NCBI GenBank assembly: GCA_002989075.1
Contig: PSQN01000001.1
Coordinates: forward strand, 905,760-969,759
Direction of reading: 5' to 3'
Length of the DNA: 64,000 nucleotides
Origin: Arthonia radiata
Taxonomy: Eukaryota > Ascomycota > Arthoniomycetes > Arthoniales > Arthoniaceae
Positions 42,922 to 53,293 of this stretch are shown one piece after another. Position numbers and translations under genes: made by a program. The notes under the pieces were generated by a model. It had not been told where the DNA came from, made no database searches, and was given only the letters and a program-made list of their open reading frames with translations. Each line of letters opens with the position of its first letter. The stretch's first letter is position 1.

Positions 42922-44385
42922 ATGCCCCACCCCACCGCGGATCAGCTGGCTCACTGGCATGACACAAGACAGCCCACGATCTATGGCATAGTGTCGATGT
43001 TCATTTTCCTCACCAATGCATCGGTCATCATTAGACTGGTATCACAGTGGCGCACCGGAAAGCACTTCTATATTGAAGACTGGGCTATCATAGCTGCAGC
43101 GGTAAGACTATCAACCTACCTTGACGATGCTGGCGTACTAACGATATCGATAGTTTCTTACGGATCTTGTGGGATCCATATTTATATGGTGTATGTACAC
43201 ATCTTCCAGGATGATCTAGAACAGCACTAAAAGTGTCATCCAGCTGCAATACGACATGGCGCGGGTCTACACTATTATCGTGTTGTCGAAGAGTTTGGGG
43301 TTATGGCGATAGTCGCCGGGTACCGTGTCAGTACGCTTGGGGACAGATGACAGCATTTTGACGATGAATCGACACTGACTGGGCTCACAGGACGCTTGGG
43401 TAGTCGCTTGGCTCTTGGGTCCGTGGCTCCTCGCGACCAAAGTCTCTCTTCTCTGTTTCTACAAACGGCTGTTCCTTATCCAGCAGAGATGGCTCAAGTG
43501 GGCTTGGTGGTCTAATATGCTCTTTGCAATTGCCTGGGCGACAGCGACCACACTGTACTATATCTTCCAATGTACGCCACCGTCATACTATTGGGAGCGA
43601 ATGGAAGTGAAGCTGGGGGTGAAACGGCCGCAACAGGTTCACGGCTCTTGCTCCTCTGTCTCTGAGGTTGCCATTGCGGTACCACTCATGATCAGCCTGG
43701 TTTCTGATATTGGCATATTGCTACTTCCGATGATCACGTTGGCGGCCCTACAGATGCCGGTGAGAAAGAAAATAGGGCTTACGTTTGTGCTCTGCTTCGG
43801 AGTCTTGTAAGTGCCAACCAGCCCTGTGGTAGAAAGGTTCCTATGTGGGTTGATGGTGCTGACGAATGGAAAGAGCTTGTGCTTGCGAAGTCGGTCGTAT
43901 CTATGTCGAAGCAACGGTAGACCGACAACTGGCAGATCCTACATGTGAGCAAGTTTGCCCAGTCACACCCCTATCTCGTATTAACAATAGCAGGGGGGGT
44001 TGTTCCATTCAGCCTTGTCAACTATGCAGAGCCGTGCATTGCTATAATTGCGGCTTGTGTACCTTTCATGGCTTCGCAACTCCGATGGACGTACGATAAG
44101 CTTGTTACTTTGTCGAGTCGCCGGTACACCTCCAGTAAAGGTCGCACCGCTTCGAGGTTCGAAAAACTGAAGTCTATCAAGCGCTTCGATCCCAGCAAGA
44201 CAAGGAACGGCAAGCCCACAGCTCAGCTGCCGGATGAAGCCAGTCGCGAGTGGCTGCGTCTTGAGAATGAGGGACCCACACTTCCAAAGTCAGGCCATGC
44301 AAGGAACGGGAAGCACGCGCCAGGACAGATTGGAGTATCGACTGAGATCGACATTGAACTTGGTGACTTTCGAAACGGTATATGA
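42922..44385 (+). CDS. Seven-helix fungal rhodopsin-like membrane protein, 6 exons
   Basis: Exons 42922-43101, 43154-43190, 43244-43326, 43391-43806, 43874-43944 and 43991-44385 fit in phase and give 393 residues. The N-terminal segment has the first helix (YGIVSMFIFLTNASVIIRL) and HFYIEDWAIIAAA, a hallmark of this fungal membrane family, followed by IRHGAGLH. Later helices are in VAWLLGPWLLATKVSLLCFY, WWSNMLFAIAWATATTLYYI, ISLVSDIGILLLPMITLAAL, KIGLTFVLCFGVL and EPCIAIIAACVPFMASQLRW. The C-terminal 115 residues are a charged cytoplasmic tail. The family (rhodopsin domain-containing, related to PTH11-like receptors) is usually of unknown ligand. The donor at the end of the third exon (GTCAGT) is weak, so that boundary is the least sure. 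Confidence 0.75.
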
Positions 44386-45070
44386 GTGGCTGCAGATTCA
44401 AGGACGACGCAGCGCTTGTGGGTCCTACCAACTCCTCTTATCGATTGAGTCGAGATGAAAGCCCCTGTACAAGTAAACCACACAGATAGTTGCCTTTCGA
44501 ACAGGTGTTGTAATGTATCCGAGCGGGCAAACAGCGCAAGCCTGTTTTGCATCGATGGACGTTTCAGCCAGCACGGGGAAATAAGTGTTTGCTTTGCTCC
44601 AATGTGATGATGACGCGTGGTCATCTCTCCAGCACTCGGAACGCAGATCTTTGCACGCCAGACTATCTTTTGACTGGAGCGGACAAATTGTAGTGGAACG
44701 GATATCTCGATCTTCGAGTGTATCTTTTATTAGACAATCGGAACTCTCTCACCGTGCATGTTTATCTTCTGTTCTAGGAAAGTGTTGAGGATCCCGTGAG
44801 ACTTACGTGAAAGCAGCTGATGTCCTGCAAGGTTCCGCTCTTTCAATCCCCCTTTCATCATCTCGTGTGGGAGATTCCGCTAAGGATAGTCCCTTCTCGT
44901 ATGAGCAAAGAATCTGCATCATACCCTAGCAGCGTAAGTTCCAATCAGATACGCCGAAGTGTTTTTGTTTGCCTTAATCTGCCTTCAGGGCCACGCGCGA
45001 TTCTGTATTCGCACGCTTCCACGTTCCTCTCACTTCATCAGCCAGATCACAACATCCACGGCGCTCGAAG
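44386..45070. other. Intergenic (~690 bp)
   Basis: I see no gene or repeat. The right end is the upstream region of the PEBP-like gene. Confidence 0.5.
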
Positions 45071-45682
45071 ATGCCAACGCTTGGTGCGCGAATCGAAGCG
45101 TCATTAGGTCGCCTCTTCTACTCCGCACGCGGTCGTGACGCAAAGCTGTTCACCAAGGCCACAGCTTTTCAAAACGTCCCCGAGATCAGCATCACAGTCA
45201 TGTCAGCCGAGTGTCCAGGCAACCCAGCACAACTGCTAGCTCACCACGCTTTCGAGCAGGACCGCTTTCCTGAGCTTCGCTAAGACATTACATCGTCCAC
45301 AACAGACGTTACTGAGTATATCCTTGTAGTAGAGGATCCAGACGCGCCGCTCCCGTCGCCGGTGGTGCACGGCTTGTACTATGGCATTCCCGCAACCAAG
45401 ACGGACGTCACTGCCGGGGACTTTGAATGTACAGAATCCCAGGGAAACACATTGAAGGGAGGGTTCAGGTTTGGAATCAACAGGCGGAAGACAGTGTGGT
45501 CGGGTCCGAGACCGGTGCTGGGGCACGGAACGCATCGGTACATGTTCCAGATCGTGGGCTTAAGTGCTGGCGTTGAGGCTGGGGAGAGGGAGCTCGGGAG
45601 GGAGGAGCTGTTGAGCGCGATTGAAGGGAAGGTTGTGGCGTGGGGTGTTTGGATTGGGACGTACGAGAGAACGTTGGAATAG
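45071..45682 (+). pseudogene. PEBP-like (phosphatidylethanolamine-binding) gene, broken fossil
   Basis: One exon of about 200 codons in a single frame with the full layout of a fungal PEBP-like protein. The N-terminus has the helix GRLFYSARGRDAKLFTKA typical of secondary-metabolite PEBPs. The centre contains VVEDPDAPLPSPVVHGLYYG, the ligand-pocket signature DPDAP with the following His. The C-terminus contains PVLGHGTHRYMFQIVGLS (the GxHRY motif) and a final strand with WGVWIGTYERTLE. It looks broken by about one interruption and otherwise well kept, so the loss is probably recent. In maleidride clusters PEBP-like proteins take part in dimerising the monomers, which fits the neighbouring synthase and dehydratase. 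A general lipid-binding PEBP is the alternative. Confidence 0.75.
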
Positions 45683-46218
45683 GAGACAACAGAAGCTCGT
45701 GACATCTAGCATGCATCGTGTTCGCTAGGGAGACCATGGTCGGGTCAGGAAAATCCATCAAGCGATGACCTGTATATCATCTCATGTATACTTCCTTGCG
45801 ATATATACACTTCGCGTCCTGTCGCAAGATAATAATCATGTGAAAAGCGCCATTGGCCTACACTGGCATGAGGGTTGGCACACGGCATGACGGGAGTCAG
45901 GACAGGGAAAAGAATGATGGAGGAGGCTGAACTGGCCATCGCTAAGAATAATCACGTGCACAGCGCGGCAATATCGGCGGCTAATTAGCGGGCTTGGCAC
46001 GTCCGGACCCTGATTTGGATACGCGACGAAAGCTTGGACACGTCTGCCCTCACTTGCATATCAGATTTACCACACTTCGGCGCTGAGACGCTTTCTCAGT
46101 ACGTCTCCGTTCATTCCTGGGAGCAAGAGCACGCCTCGAATGGGTCTGGATGGTGGCACAAATCACGCTTTCAGCTGTCTAGCTGGGTCATCCGGTGCTT
46201 GGCGCCGTTTGCGTCAGC
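45683..46218. other. Intergenic (~535 bp)
   Basis: The region is upstream of the HbrB-like gene. It holds no supported gene. Confidence 0.5.
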
Positions 46219-48744
46219 ATGGCACAACAGCCACGACAGTGGGGTGCTGAACCTCCGCATCACGGTCGCACGCCATCATATCCGAGACAGTCGTCGTTTG
46301 CCAGTGTATCATCAGATGACTCGCAAATCACATCTTTCTCCACGACACCCAAACCTGCCTATGCTCAAAACGCATCGGCAACGCAGAGCACGTCGTCTCT
46401 TTCCAATCCTTATCGAAATCAATCGCAGCCTTTGCGGCCGCCGCCGTCGAATATGAGCCCTCCAATGAGACATGACAGAGCGCGCCAGCATAACCAAGGC
46501 TTCTTTGAGCCAAGCTTGCCGAGTCATGCCGGTGGTAACGGTGGAAGCGTGCTCAATACCAGTGCAATTGCGGCACAGGCTGCAATGCATTTCCAGAGGC
46601 CGCAAGGTCATGATGTAAGACGATCGAAGACGGATTTTGAGCAAGGCAGCAGACAACAAGTCCCACCGAGAAAGCCCAGCAACCCACCACCCATCCAGAC
46701 CAACGTCTCTTCAGGTGCAAGCTCGTCTGCCTCGAATCGCGCCAATTCAGCTGGTCCGCGGAGTGAGAGTGCTGCAGCAGCTAATGCAGCTTTCCCAAGG
46801 AGCCCAGTGACGACACCACCGCCTCAGCAGCAGAATTTTGATGGGTACATCCAGTCTCCCGTGAACGAGAAAGATCCCAAGGCTGGGAAGGAGAAGTCAA
46901 AGAGGAAGCTGTTCTCGAAGCCAAATAAGATCCATATCTCCAAAGACCGCGATGTTGACAAGCATACAATCAAGACAGTTGGACCATATGGCTCAGGTGG
47001 GCGCCCAACTTTTACAGGTTCAACGACATCTCTCGCAGAACCGACCCCACCACCTTCTATATACTCGCTCTCAAACGCGTCAGCATCAACATCCACTCTC
47101 GTCCCGTCTGATCGTGGCATCGGTGCAGAGAAAGAGAAGCATAAGCACAACTTTCTCCTTCGACAAAAGCACAAGCTCAAAGACGATCACCATGCACTAG
47201 CACTTTCGTCCGCCTCCTCGAACTCTCAGCCTGTCAATCCAAGCGCCCCGCAGCCGCTCTACTCCTTCGCGCCATCTTCACCAGGTCTGGTCAACAAGTC
47301 CATCTCAGGCCTCGACTTACGGCATGGCGGCCGCGCCCTTCGAGAAAAGAAGAAGGAAGAGAAAGCTGCTGCGACGTCGTTCAACACCCCTCGACCAAAT
47401 ACAGCTGCTGGCTTCGACTCCGGCCGTGACGTCCTCGGCACTCTCGACGAGTCCAAACCCTACCTCGGACCACCTTCAAACACCTCAGCATACGGCCATA
47501 CGTCCGAGCTCGGCATACCCAACCAGGGTCTCAGCGGCTTCGGTCTTCAGGGCATGTCCGCCGACGACGCATGGCCATTACTGAAAGCGCGTCTCCTCAA
47601 TATCTTCGAAGGTGAAGATCTCCGCACTCCCGTTGAAGATTTCAATCGCCTCGTCTCCGTTCACCTCCAACGCTGCATCGCTCGCCGCAGTCCCATCAAC
47701 ATCCTCGAAGACCTACGCGAACTCCTCTTCACAGGCTTCACTGCTCTTGACACATCCCTGCGCACGATTTCCGATGACGCGCTCGTCGCCTCTCTTGTCG
47801 AAACCTGGACCTTCGTTTTCTCCACCGTCCTCCCCTTCCTACAAGCCGCCCTACTCCCCTTGGACCTCGAATTCAAAGGCCACGGCACCCTCCTCCAACC
47901 ACAACAGGCGAAGGACTTCTGGGCCACCGTAACGCACTCCTCATTCGACCCAAAGACATTCCCGACCCTCGACATCCGGACACTCACCCTCCTGCACTTC
48001 CGCGACGTCATCATCCTCCCGCGTCACGAAACCCTCCTCCTCATCTTCTCCCGCCTCTCCATCGACTCCCTCGCCACAGCCACGCTCTCCACGGCATCTA
48101 CTCACGACAATCCCGGCCTCCTCGTACGCCCCGGCACCTCCTCTTCCGCATCCGCCACCGCGGCTGGCACAGCTGGCTTAGGGCTGACAGGCCTCATGGA
48201 CCCCTCCTCCTTCAACAGCCAGAGCAGCACCCTCCTCTCCTCAACCTCCTCTGACACCCGCTCCCGCGCTACCTCCAACACCTCCGCTGGCTCTTTTCCC
48301 TCAGCTCCCCGTTCGAGAGCAGGCACCGCAGGCACCTTCCCCTCCGCCACCGTACCGCTTCCACCGCCCCCTGCACCGCTCGACTCCGCAAAGGTCACGG
48401 AAATGGCAGCGCGCATGCTGCAGTGCTTCACCCTCCTCTCTCGGCTACGCGGCACGGCAAAGATGATCGTCGTGGCCTCCGTGGGCGAGGAGCAGCGCGA
48501 GCGTGAAGTTGAGGAGGGCGAGACAGCGTGCAAGAAGATGGAGAAGCTGGCAAGGGAATTGAAGGTGAATTGGATGGGGAGGAGTAGGGTTGGTGGTGAT
48601 CGAAGGGGGATGGTGGGCGGTAGGGGGATTGTGTTAGGGACGCCGGGGATTGGTGGGCAAGGGGGTTTTGGCAGGGAGATGGGGGGCTGGCATAGTCAGG
48701 GGCATAGTAGGACGGGGAGTGGGGCTGTGGGGATTGCGAGTTAG
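46219..48744 (+). CDS. hbrB: HbrB-like TORC2 subunit (Bit61/Protor type)
   Basis: HbrB/Bit61 proteins bind the TORC2 kinase complex and affect actin and polarised growth. The frame is open a little upstream without an ATG, so the ATG at 46219 (MAQQPRQWG) is chosen, giving 841 residues and no intron. The first 430 residues are a disordered Ser/Pro/Gln-rich region. A conserved helical domain follows at about 450-630, with DDAWPLLKARLLNIFEGEDL, PVEDFNRLVSVHLQRC, the LETWTFVFSTVLPFLQ-like helix, LLPLDLEFKG and LLHFRDVIILPRHETLLLIF. The C-terminal 200 residues are Ser/Ala-rich and then Gly-rich, with a short amphipathic helix (MAARMLQCFTLLSRLRG) near 740. Length and layout fit filamentous fungal HbrB. 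Confidence 0.88.
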   Translation: MAQQPRQWGAEPPHHGRTPSYPRQSSFASVSSDDSQITSFSTTPKPAYAQNASATQSTSSLSNPYRNQSQPLRPPPSNMSPPMRHDRARQHNQGFFEPSLPSHAGGNGGSVLNTSAIAAQAAMHFQRPQGHDVRRSKTDFEQGSRQQVPPRKPSNPPPIQTNVSSGASSSASNRANSAGPRSESAAAANAAFPRSPVTTPPPQQQNFDGYIQSPVNEKDPKAGKEKSKRKLFSKPNKIHISKDRDVDKHTIKTVGPYGSGGRPTFTGSTTSLAEPTPPPSIYSLSNASASTSTLVPSDRGIGAEKEKHKHNFLLRQKHKLKDDHHALALSSASSNSQPVNPSAPQPLYSFAPSSPGLVNKSISGLDLRHGGRALREKKKEEKAAATSFNTPRPNTAAGFDSGRDVLGTLDESKPYLGPPSNTSAYGHTSELGIPNQGLSGFGLQGMSADDAWPLLKARLLNIFEGEDLRTPVEDFNRLVSVHLQRCIARRSPINILEDLRELLFTGFTALDTSLRTISDDALVASLVETWTFVFSTVLPFLQAALLPLDLEFKGHGTLLQPQQAKDFWATVTHSSFDPKTFPTLDIRTLTLLHFRDVIILPRHETLLLIFSRLSIDSLATATLSTASTHDNPGLLVRPGTSSSASATAAGTAGLGLTGLMDPSSFNSQSSTLLSSTSSDTRSRATSNTSAGSFPSAPRSRAGTAGTFPSATVPLPPPPAPLDSAKVTEMAARMLQCFTLLSRLRGTAKMIVVASVGEEQREREVEEGETACKKMEKLARELKVNWMGRSRVGGDRRGMVGGRGIVLGTPGIGGQGGFGREMGGWHSQGHSRTGSGAVGIAS

Positions 48745-50755
48745 GGGCATTCAAGGATGAGGGTGGTGGTGGGTGCGTGTGTGGTGGAGAGGGAGTGTAC
48801 GATTAACGCGGTGATGTGTATACCCATGAGACTATGAACCTTGCGCTCTGAAGCCGTAACATGTTCTCTCCGTGCTCAGTGTTTCTTCGCTGCGTCCATC
48901 CGGATACACCACATCCGCCTCTCCTGAATCTGTCCGTACATCGCTCGCATCCGAAGCGCATACGACGGCCGCACATCCTCTTAGATCCCCAAATACTGTA
49001 TCACGCCCCTCATCTCATCCTTTCCCAATCCACGCCCATTCCAATGCCGGAGTCTTCCCAACTCATGCCATAACTTTGATATGTCATGCACTCTTCACAT
49101 CAGTTGCAACGAGCTTAACACGCTAGCAATGACAGAGACGCCACGAGTCGATGATGTCACATCAGGGCCGGTGATGAGGTATACACGTACGAGGGAAGAG
49201 CAGGGGAAGTACGCTTCGTTGGTGGGAGGGTGAAGACATTTGAATAGGACGGCGTGGAATGAGCTTGAGAGTAATGGGTGGTTCCGGCTGCTGGTTTCAG
49301 GAAATGCAAGGGTTGTGGTAAAGAGAGGGGTGTTAATGGACTGGGAGCGGCGATATTCTGGTAGTGCCCTACCACTACGAGACTTGAATGTCGCCAGTCT
49401 TAACACTGGTGTAAGGGCGTGGTCTGGGTAAGACACGGCATTAGGTATGGGAAGGTCCCGCGTCAGTAGGGTCTGCCAACGACGTCTGCTATGCCTCGAC
49501 AGCGAAGTCTCGTCGAAGAGGTGTTGATGTGTAGAAATATTAGAGCAGAGACGACGATGGAAAGAACAACATTGGCATTCATGGCGACTGAGTTGAGTCG
49601 AGGCATTGCACCACCCTCGCTGCACCGCTCACCACACCGGCGAAGCATTGATCTTGCAGGCTAAAATGTGGTGATCATACTCACAAACTTCTTACGAACA
49701 TGCATAATTTTCCTTCAGAAGCAAAATATCCACCCAACAAGAACAAACAGAAAACGCAAACAACCGAAAGCAAATAGAAAAACCACAGTTCTCACATTCC
49801 TCGAAGAATCGAGACGAGCAACATCCTGTCGAACCCAGCAAAAATATCACCTAGTCGAAACGACAAACCATATGTACTCAGCAAAAAACCCAAAAAAATA
49901 TAGACGATATTTCCGTTGCGGGGAATCGCTAAATTCCATAAGCCCAAGGTCATTGGGGCAACTGCGGGAAATACTCACAACCCCGATCTCGTCGGTTCAT
50001 ATGGGAGCTTGAAAGCGACCTTTTGGGCGTTAGCACACGGCTGCTACGGATATGGTGGGGGTGCAGAGGGTTGAACATACGGATGCTAACCGTTACACCA
50101 CAACGGAGATGAGAATGACCACAAGCACACTCAAATTTGTTATATAATGCTAAAATACGCGGAAGCCGACGGCAATGTGGTTGATGGGGTGCTATGGGTG
50201 GCTCAGTGTGGGTGTGGTGGGGCATGAGGCGTCATCGTTGCTCTTGCATGTGATTTTGTAAGGCATTGCCGGTAGGATTGACTTCTTGACGAAGGAATGA
50301 GATGGAGGGGCTTCCTAGAGCCTGCAACTAAACCATAGGAACTTAGACATGCAAGTACTCAATAAAGGAGCCGCAAATAGACATAGAAAACAATCAGACC
50401 AAACGTCTCACCTGCTAATAATATATGCCTATTCATTCTCGAATCACGGCGCCTCAGCGGCTATGTGCCTGCTCTATCTATATGTTCTCGGTTCCTGCCT
50501 GTCCTGAAAGCATTCGTGCCCCAGGGCTATCCAAGCCCAACGCCTTGCCGATGGTGGTGATGCAAGCCCAGTCCCAGCGACGCCGTCGTCATGTCGTGAT
50601 GCGTAATGCGTGATAAGAGTACCTCCTGATCCTTTCCCTGTACTTTTCGAGTGACCAGTCCTCGGTCTCTGCTCGCACCGCTGATAACACCTTGATCTTT
50701 TATTATCGGTTTCCTCCAGTATGTGCCTTTACATGTGTGTCTTTATGCGGAGCCA
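48745..50755. other. Intergenic between convergent genes (~2 kb)
   Basis: The interval joins the 3' ends of the HbrB-like gene and atg13. It holds the tRNA-like sequence at 49974-50108 and an A-rich stretch near 49720-49920. The longest minus-strand frame (49095-49625) does not look protein-like. Confidence 0.5.
49974..50108 (-). other. tRNA-like sequence with A box
   Basis: On the minus strand CCGTTGTGGTGTAACGGTTA looks like the acceptor and D-arm of a tRNA of the Glu/Asp/Gln type, with a good A box. The B box is weak, and the spacing to the 3' part is about 60 nt too long. The 3' end (GATCGGGGTTGTGAG) resembles the tRNA-like sequence near 59900. I could not pair an acceptor stem. It may be an intron-bearing or dead tRNA gene. 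Confidence 0.4.
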
Positions 50756-53293
50756 TCATCGGTCTTCCCGCATCGTTTCCAGACTTCTTCGCTCGAGCTC
50801 ACTCATAGTAAATAATAGCGGCTCGTCGTCTTCTCCGGTCTCGCCTCCCCGTCGCGAGCTGATGCTGAATCGGCCATGGCCAGTGTCAGCGCTGCCAGAC
50901 GCATGTCCGCTCCCAGTGCCGATGCTGGAGTAGCTACCCCTACCGCTGGCGCCACCACGATAGAGCCGCGGTCGGTAGCTTGATGGCCTTGAACTATGCT
51001 CCATGGACGTGCGCCTGCCTTCTTCATCGCGTGACTCTTGTCGAGACTTGTGTCCTCTCTGCGCTGATGATGATGGCTGTTGAGCAGGCTCGGTGGCAGT
51101 GAATAGCTCACTGAGACTCAGCTCAGCACCCGTGCCATCATTCGGCATGCTTGCCGCACGCATGCCGAGCTCGTCTTCGACTAATGGGTTTCGCTGCGCC
51201 GCTGAGCTGGAGACGCGAGGACGGTAATAGCGTTGAGGCGAAGTGGGTATGTCAATTGCGTTCGAGCCACCCGATCGTCGGCTCTGCGGCTGAGACTCGT
51301 GTCTCCTATGCAAAGACGCATTCGACCGTCGTGGCGGCTCCGGCTCCGTTTGGTCGACATTGGCATGCGCGCTGAGGCGAGATGGCACAGCAGGCGTATG
51401 TGGCGTGCGGGGTGAGAAGTCTTTGCTGGGTGAAGACGACGTGGACACGGAGGCGCCAGCAAGCTGAGGTGGGAGGCTGGAAGGCTTCGCGCCCTGTGTC
51501 AACGGACTGGCTGGCTGCTCCAGCATGGACGATGAGATGCTCTCGCTAATAGCAACGTGCGAGTCTCGCATGCGCTGGAACTTTGACAGTTGAGCATTCG
51601 TTCGGCGTGCCGATGCATCTCGTGAAGCTTCGTCATTCTTGTTTAAGCTCTTCAGATCCTTCTTCTGCTCCAACAGATTCAAGAAGTCCGAGATGTTGCT
51701 GTCGTCCGCCTGCATTGATTCGCTGCTACCACTTCCACCTTCGGCCATGAGCCCTGAGCCGGGCTGATTTGAAGCTTGACTTGCTTTGCCGCTGCTGTTC
51801 TGATCATCTTCGGTCTTGTTGCTATTGCCACCGGACGAGAATCGCGATCGACGATGACTGAAGCTGCTGCTAAACCGTTGCATAGGTGGCGCTTTTGGTG
51901 AGCTTGGCCCGGACGATACCGCCTGCTCATTATCGGCGGAAGTGGCCTCCCGCAGATTCGATGGTGGTGGTATCGATGTTTGGGAGCTTGGTTTGCGGGC
52001 GTGAGAGAGGGCGCCACTACTAGTATTGGACGTATCACCGGACGGTAACCTGGGTGAGGTAGGAATGTTGCCGCTGCGACCTGGCGAGGATGAGAGCGAG
52101 CCCGCCTTGAACGGCTGAAATGACACTGATACACGTCTGGGCATTGATGGTGCAGCCTCGGCGGGTTTCAAGGAGGACTTCGAGCTTTGCGAGGATCGGT
52201 GGTCAGGCGGTTGTTTAACGGGCGGTGAATCGGCGGGAGAACCAGAGTTGAACTCGCGAGCAGCGCGCAATGCAGACACTGGGCTCGTTCCCGTTGGCGC
52301 TCCTACTTGATGGAACGTAGATAAGCTTCCATAAGCAGGGTTTGGGGGTGGCATCGCAGACCCATGCTGGTGAGCGGGCAGCGAGCCTGCCTCCTGAGCT
52401 GCTTGCGCTACACGTCGAGCAGTTGCTTCTCCAAACGTTGACGGATACTGCGGCGTGTCCACGCCTAGAAATTGCATACTCAACAAGGCTTCGGCATCAT
52501 CCACACGAAAGTCACAGTTGCTGCGATAGGCGACTTCGACGCCCATGAGGCCTGCGGGGCTGGCAACAGGTGTCAGAGTCTCACGCTCAACGGTTGGGTC
52601 TTGCGAAGGGTACAAGGGCGCCTCCAAGGCATCTCGATCTTGTCTAGATGGCTCGTTGATGGACACTTTGTACGTCGGTCGCAAAGCATTCAACGAAGCA
52701 GGCTCTTTGGCAAGCCGTCGATTGAAAGCGCATGCTGGTAGCTGATGCAGCAACGTGAATAGTGTTCTGAATAACACCACTGACTTTTTGTACACTGTTG
52801 GCATAGACTCTCGAAAGCTATCCTGAAACTCATCCTGTGCCAGTGTGATCTTCCACCGCTCAAGCACGACCTTTGTATGGCGACCCTTTCGAGACCGGGC
52901 ACCTGGCAACGCGTTGCCCGATGGCTCGAGGGCTTCGCATGCATTCCACCGCTGCTGTCTCTCATCGATGATGACTATGGTTTGATTTCGGGGCAGATCG
53001 GTGGTGTCGAGGAAGATTTCTAGGTAAAGAGGTGGTGGTGTCCCTAAGTTCAAGTCGAATGTTGACCACAAGCGAACATCCTCCTGAAGTGTTTCGCTAT
53101 CGTCCAGTATGAGGTTGAACCATTTGTCGCTCTTGAAAGTGGTTGAGTCTTTGAGAAAAGTTCGAGGCAAGCTGCATCGGTAGGAGGCGATGGTGAGAGC
53201 AGCCTTCGGGAAGAAATGCTGTACAACTTGGAGAGCACGACCCCATTCTTCGTCCTGCGAAGGCGGTGGCAGTGATCGGCCAGAGCCCGGCAT
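50756..53293 (-). CDS. atg13: Autophagy-related protein 13 (Atg13)
   Basis: Atg13 is the regulatory subunit of the Atg1 kinase complex and acts at the start of autophagy. The single exon encodes 845 residues from MPGSGRSLPPPSQDEEWG. The N-terminal HORMA domain (about residues 12-270) is clear: QVVQHFFPKAALTIASYRCS, KWFNLILDD, PPPLYLEIFLDTTDL, VVLERWKITLA and the PTVYKKSVVLFRTLFTLLHQ helix. The rest is a long Ser/Pro-rich disordered region, the target of TORC1 and Atg1 in other fungi. A short helical segment ISDFLNLLEQKKDLKSL (near 530) fits the Atg17-binding region. The extreme C-terminus DDEPLLFTMSELERRSLE fits the Atg1-binding element. No intron needed. Confidence 0.93.
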   Translation of the reverse strand: MPGSGRSLPPPSQDEEWGRALQVVQHFFPKAALTIASYRCSLPRTFLKDSTTFKSDKWFNLILDDSETLQEDVRLWSTFDLNLGTPPPLYLEIFLDTTDLPRNQTIVIIDERQQRWNACEALEPSGNALPGARSRKGRHTKVVLERWKITLAQDEFQDSFRESMPTVYKKSVVLFRTLFTLLHQLPACAFNRRLAKEPASLNALRPTYKVSINEPSRQDRDALEAPLYPSQDPTVERETLTPVASPAGLMGVEVAYRSNCDFRVDDAEALLSMQFLGVDTPQYPSTFGEATARRVAQAAQEAGSLPAHQHGSAMPPPNPAYGSLSTFHQVGAPTGTSPVSALRAAREFNSGSPADSPPVKQPPDHRSSQSSKSSLKPAEAAPSMPRRVSVSFQPFKAGSLSSSPGRSGNIPTSPRLPSGDTSNTSSGALSHARKPSSQTSIPPPSNLREATSADNEQAVSSGPSSPKAPPMQRFSSSFSHRRSRFSSGGNSNKTEDDQNSSGKASQASNQPGSGLMAEGGSGSSESMQADDSNISDFLNLLEQKKDLKSLNKNDEASRDASARRTNAQLSKFQRMRDSHVAISESISSSMLEQPASPLTQGAKPSSLPPQLAGASVSTSSSPSKDFSPRTPHTPAVPSRLSAHANVDQTEPEPPRRSNASLHRRHESQPQSRRSGGSNAIDIPTSPQRYYRPRVSSSAAQRNPLVEDELGMRAASMPNDGTGAELSLSELFTATEPAQQPSSSAQRGHKSRQESRDEEGRRTSMEHSSRPSSYRPRLYRGGASGRGSYSSIGTGSGHASGSADTGHGRFSISSRRGGETGEDDEPLLFTMSELERRSLETMREDR

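Noticed and set aside
49095-49625. 176-codon minus-strand frame
   Set aside because: Ser/Leu/His-rich composition, no domain or splice support, and placed between two convergent genes.
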